Assembly (NCBI RefSeq): GCF_035658495.1
Contig: NZ_CP141944.1
Location: forward strand, 894,001-958,000
DNA from: Novosphingobium sp. RL4
GTDB lineage: Bacteria > Pseudomonadota > Alphaproteobacteria > Sphingomonadales > Sphingomonadaceae
Direction of reading: 5' to 3'
DNA: 64,000 nt
Positions 62,186 to 64,000 of the stretch are shown in pieces; positions within the stretch are counted from its first letter, which is position 1, and each line of letters opens with the position of its first letter. The translations under genes were made by a program, and so were the position numbers. The notes below the pieces were generated by a model, which was not told where the DNA came from, made no database searches, and saw only the letters and a program-made list of their open reading frames with translations.

Positions 62186-62971
62186 ATGGACCTCAAGATC
62201 GCCGGCAAGACCGCTCTCGTCACCGGATCGACCGCCGGCATCGGCCTTGCCATTGCCGCCCGGCTGGCGGACGAAGGGGCCGAAGTCGTGGTTACCGGCC
62301 GCAACCAGGCCAAGCTCGATGCGGCTGCCGAGGTTGTCGGCCGCCTTGGCAAGGTGCGCCCGGTGCTCGCCGATCCCGCCACTGCCGAAGGTGCGCAGGC
62401 GCTGATCGCGGCGGTTCCCGAGGTCGATATCCTCGTCAACAACCTCGGCATCTACGAGGCGCGGCCCTTCGTCGAGATCACCGACGCGGAATGGCTGAAC
62501 TTCTTCGAGGTCAATGTCCTCAGCGGCATCCGTCTTTCGCGCCACTATTTCCCGGGAATGCTGGAGCGTGACTGGGGCCGCGTGATCTTCATCTCCAGCG
62601 AAAGCGGGCTGATGACGCCGGGCGAGATGGTTCACTACGGCATGACCAAGACCGCGCAGCTTGCCGTCGCGCGCGGCATGGCCGACGCCACGCGCGGCAC
62701 GAAAGTCACCGTCAACAGCGTGCTGCCGGGGCCGACGCGTTCGGAAGGCATCGTCGAGTTCATCCGCTCGGTGGTGGAGAACAAGGACGCCTCCGAAGCC
62801 GAGCGCGAGGAGGAGTTCTTCTCCCGGCTGCGTCCGCTCTCGCTGATCCGCCGCCTGATCGAGGCGGACGAAGTGGCGGCGATGACCGCATTCCTCGCCA
62901 GCCCGCTCGCCGCCGTGACCAACGGCGCGGCGATCCGGGCAGAGGGCGGGATCCTGCCGACTATCGCCTGA
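62186..62971 (+). CDS. Short-chain dehydrogenase/reductase
   Basis: 261 residues. TGSTAGIGLA cofactor motif, NNLG, and catalytic Y-G-M-T-K (HYGMTKTAQLA) are classical SDR features; NAD(P)H-dependent. The C-terminal NGAAIRAEGGIL is standard. Substrate unknown. Confidence 0.93.
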   Translation: MDLKIAGKTALVTGSTAGIGLAIAARLADEGAEVVVTGRNQAKLDAAAEVVGRLGKVRPVLADPATAEGAQALIAAVPEVDILVNNLGIYEARPFVEITDAEWLNFFEVNVLSGIRLSRHYFPGMLERDWGRVIFISSESGLMTPGEMVHYGMTKTAQLAVARGMADATRGTKVTVNSVLPGPTRSEGIVEFIRSVVENKDASEAEREEEFFSRLRPLSLIRRLIEADEVAAMTAFLASPLAAVTNGAAIRAEGGILPTIA

Positions 62972-63180
62972 TCCATGAAGACCGGTGCAGGGCGCGGTTC
63001 AAGCCGCGTCCTGCCCTTGCAGACTATGGGCGCCGGCCATGGGGGGCCAACCTCAGGGGCCCACCACGGGAATCTTCCAGCCGCGTCTCGGTATTTGTCC
63101 CGATGGGGCTCCCGGACTGCACGGTGCATGATCCAGCCTTGCGAGTGTTGTCGCTTCGGCAGCATGACGGGAGCTGTATC

Positions 63181-63540
63181 ATGCAGGATCAATCGTGGAA
63201 AATCTTCACCGGCGCCACTTTCCTGCTGCTGGTCTTTGCGGTGATCCCCAAGGCGTGGAGCCAGGACCCGGCGCCGCCTGCGGTGTCGTCCGGGGCCGAT
63301 GCCCGCGACAAGGTCGTGGAGGTCTGCATGGCCGAAGCCAAGGCGCGCGGGGAAAAGCAGGGCGCGGTGGACGTCGCCATCCGCAAGGTCGAGGACACCG
63401 ACAAGAAGAGCGACGGCCGCGCCTCGCTCCGGGCCGAGGTCGATGTGACGACCCGCGAGAAGGACGGCAAGATCAAGACCACGCAGAAGACCATCAAGTG
63501 CGATACCCGCGACGGCGTCATTACGGGGTTCAAGTATTAG
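63181..63540 (+). CDS. Small secreted protein
   Basis: 119 residues; signal peptide WKIFTGATFLLLVFAVIPKAWSQ, then a Lys/Glu/Asp-rich domain with two Cys (VEVCMAEAK and IKCDTRDG) that may form a disulfide. No family recognised. ATG 63181 chosen for the signal peptide. Confidence 0.7.
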   Translation: MQDQSWKIFTGATFLLLVFAVIPKAWSQDPAPPAVSSGADARDKVVEVCMAEAKARGEKQGAVDVAIRKVEDTDKKSDGRASLRAEVDVTTREKDGKIKTTQKTIKCDTRDGVITGFKY

Positions 63541-63614
63541 CCGTCCTTGCGGATGTCTTCCGGGATAGACGCAGACCAATCGCGACAGCCTCGGCATGAT
63601 GGGCTTTCCCACTG

Positions 63615-64000
63615 TCAGCGGCGGCTTTCCATCAGCGGCTGGATGCGGGTGCCGAAGGCTTCCACGCCTTCGATGAAGTCGTCGAAAGTGAGGAGGACGC
63701 CGCCGGTGTTGGGCACTTGCGCCATTTCGTCCAGCATCCGCGCCACGCTTTCGTAGCTGCCGACCAGCGTGCCCATGTTGATGTTCACCGCGCCTTCGGG
63801 TGCCGCGAGCTGGCGGACGTTGGTGTCGGTGTTCACGGTGTCCTTCGCGCCCTGATCCGCCAGCCAGGCGATGGCTTCAAGGTCGACGCCGTCGTTGTAG
63901 CTCTTCCACTTGGCCATGGCCTCTTCGTCGGTTTCGGCGGCGATCACCATGACGAGGACGAAGACCGAGACTGCGCGTCCGCTCTCTGCCGTGAATTTCG
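63615..64000 (-). CDS. rutA: RutA-like pyrimidine monooxygenase, 3' part only
   Basis: The C-terminal 127 residues of an LLM flavin monooxygenase; the 5' end is beyond the window. [54 protein letters not shown] and [24 protein letters not shown] match RutA, which opens the uracil ring at N3. Other rut genes would lie outside the window. Confidence 0.85.
   Translation of the reverse strand, partial: KFTAESGRAVSVFVLVMVIAAETDEEAMAKWKSYNDGVDLEAIAWLADQGAKDTVNTDTNVRQLAAPEGAVNINMGTLVGSYESVARMLDEMAQVPNTGGVLLTFDDFIEGVEAFGTRIQPLMESRR

Overview
The window is about 64 kb of GC-rich chromosome from an alphaproteobacterium, most likely a sphingomonad such as Novosphingobium. This is inferred from gene content: a crtY-crtI-crtB carotenoid operon, a large TonB-dependent receptor, an SspB-alpha adaptor next to a hisB-hisH-hisA-hisF cluster, tetrahydrodipicolinate N-succinyltransferase, a secreted PEP-CTERM-like peptide and many small sphingomonad-type lipoproteins. 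No rRNA, tRNA, insertion sequence, prophage, CRISPR array or origin was recognised. Start codons were reassigned from ribosome-binding-site spacing, signal peptides and overlaps with neighbours.

Layout. 0-6.4 kb: HAD phosphatase, membrane protein, Dps, 6-phosphogluconolactonase, Nudix hydrolase, acetyltransferase, DNA polymerase IV, Bcr/CflA-type efflux pump and a tiny stress-type membrane protein. 6.7-11.5 kb: tightly overlapping minus-strand carotenoid operon crtY-crtI-(Tdi1-like)-(LOG)-crtB, which makes beta-carotene from geranylgeranyl diphosphate. 11.6-12.8 kb: acetyltransferase and uracil-DNA-glycosylase-like gene. 12.85-24.0 kb: an organosulfur block with an FAD/NAD(P) protein, TonB receptor, ACS/ExuT-type anion-sugar MFS transporter, SsuD-like flavin monooxygenase, YdhF-like aldo/keto reductase, Gfo/Idh/MocA protein and secreted arylsulfatase. 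24.2-28.9 kb: WYL-like protein, Cys-less SRAP paralogue, TPP riboswitch plus thiC, and a DUF72 gene. 29-38 kb: many small secreted or lipoprotein genes, OsmC, YciI, cupin and TIM-barrel proteins. 38-43 kb: GMC oxidoreductase, secreted M19 dipeptidase and three short single-span membrane proteins, two of them clear paralogues. 43-46 kb: dapD, gmk, sspB. 46-50.5 kb: hisB-yciI-hisH-hisA-orf-hisF, then a PEP-CTERM mini-protein, hisE and a HIT protein. 50.7-55.4 kb: complete ybgC-tolQRAB-pal envelope system. 55.5-64 kb: J-domain protein, ClC channel, infC, pdeM, hemF, a secreted deaminase, HNH nuclease, SDR, and the 3' end of a rutA-like gene cut by the window edge.

The most interesting region is 12.85-24.0 kb. 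The monooxygenase and aldo/keto reductase overlap by 4 nt and sit beside a Gfo/Idh/MocA protein and an acidic-sugar-type transporter. That is the enzyme logic of sulfolytic (monooxygenase-type) sulfoquinovose breakdown, here combined with a TonB receptor and a secreted sulfatase and without an ABC importer or classical sulfoquinovosidase. A palindrome, TATTCTCAAC-N7-GTTGAGAATA with mismatches, occurs at three promoter-like positions in this block and was not found elsewhere in the window, suggesting one regulon. This assignment is inference from family membership, gene order and motif sharing.
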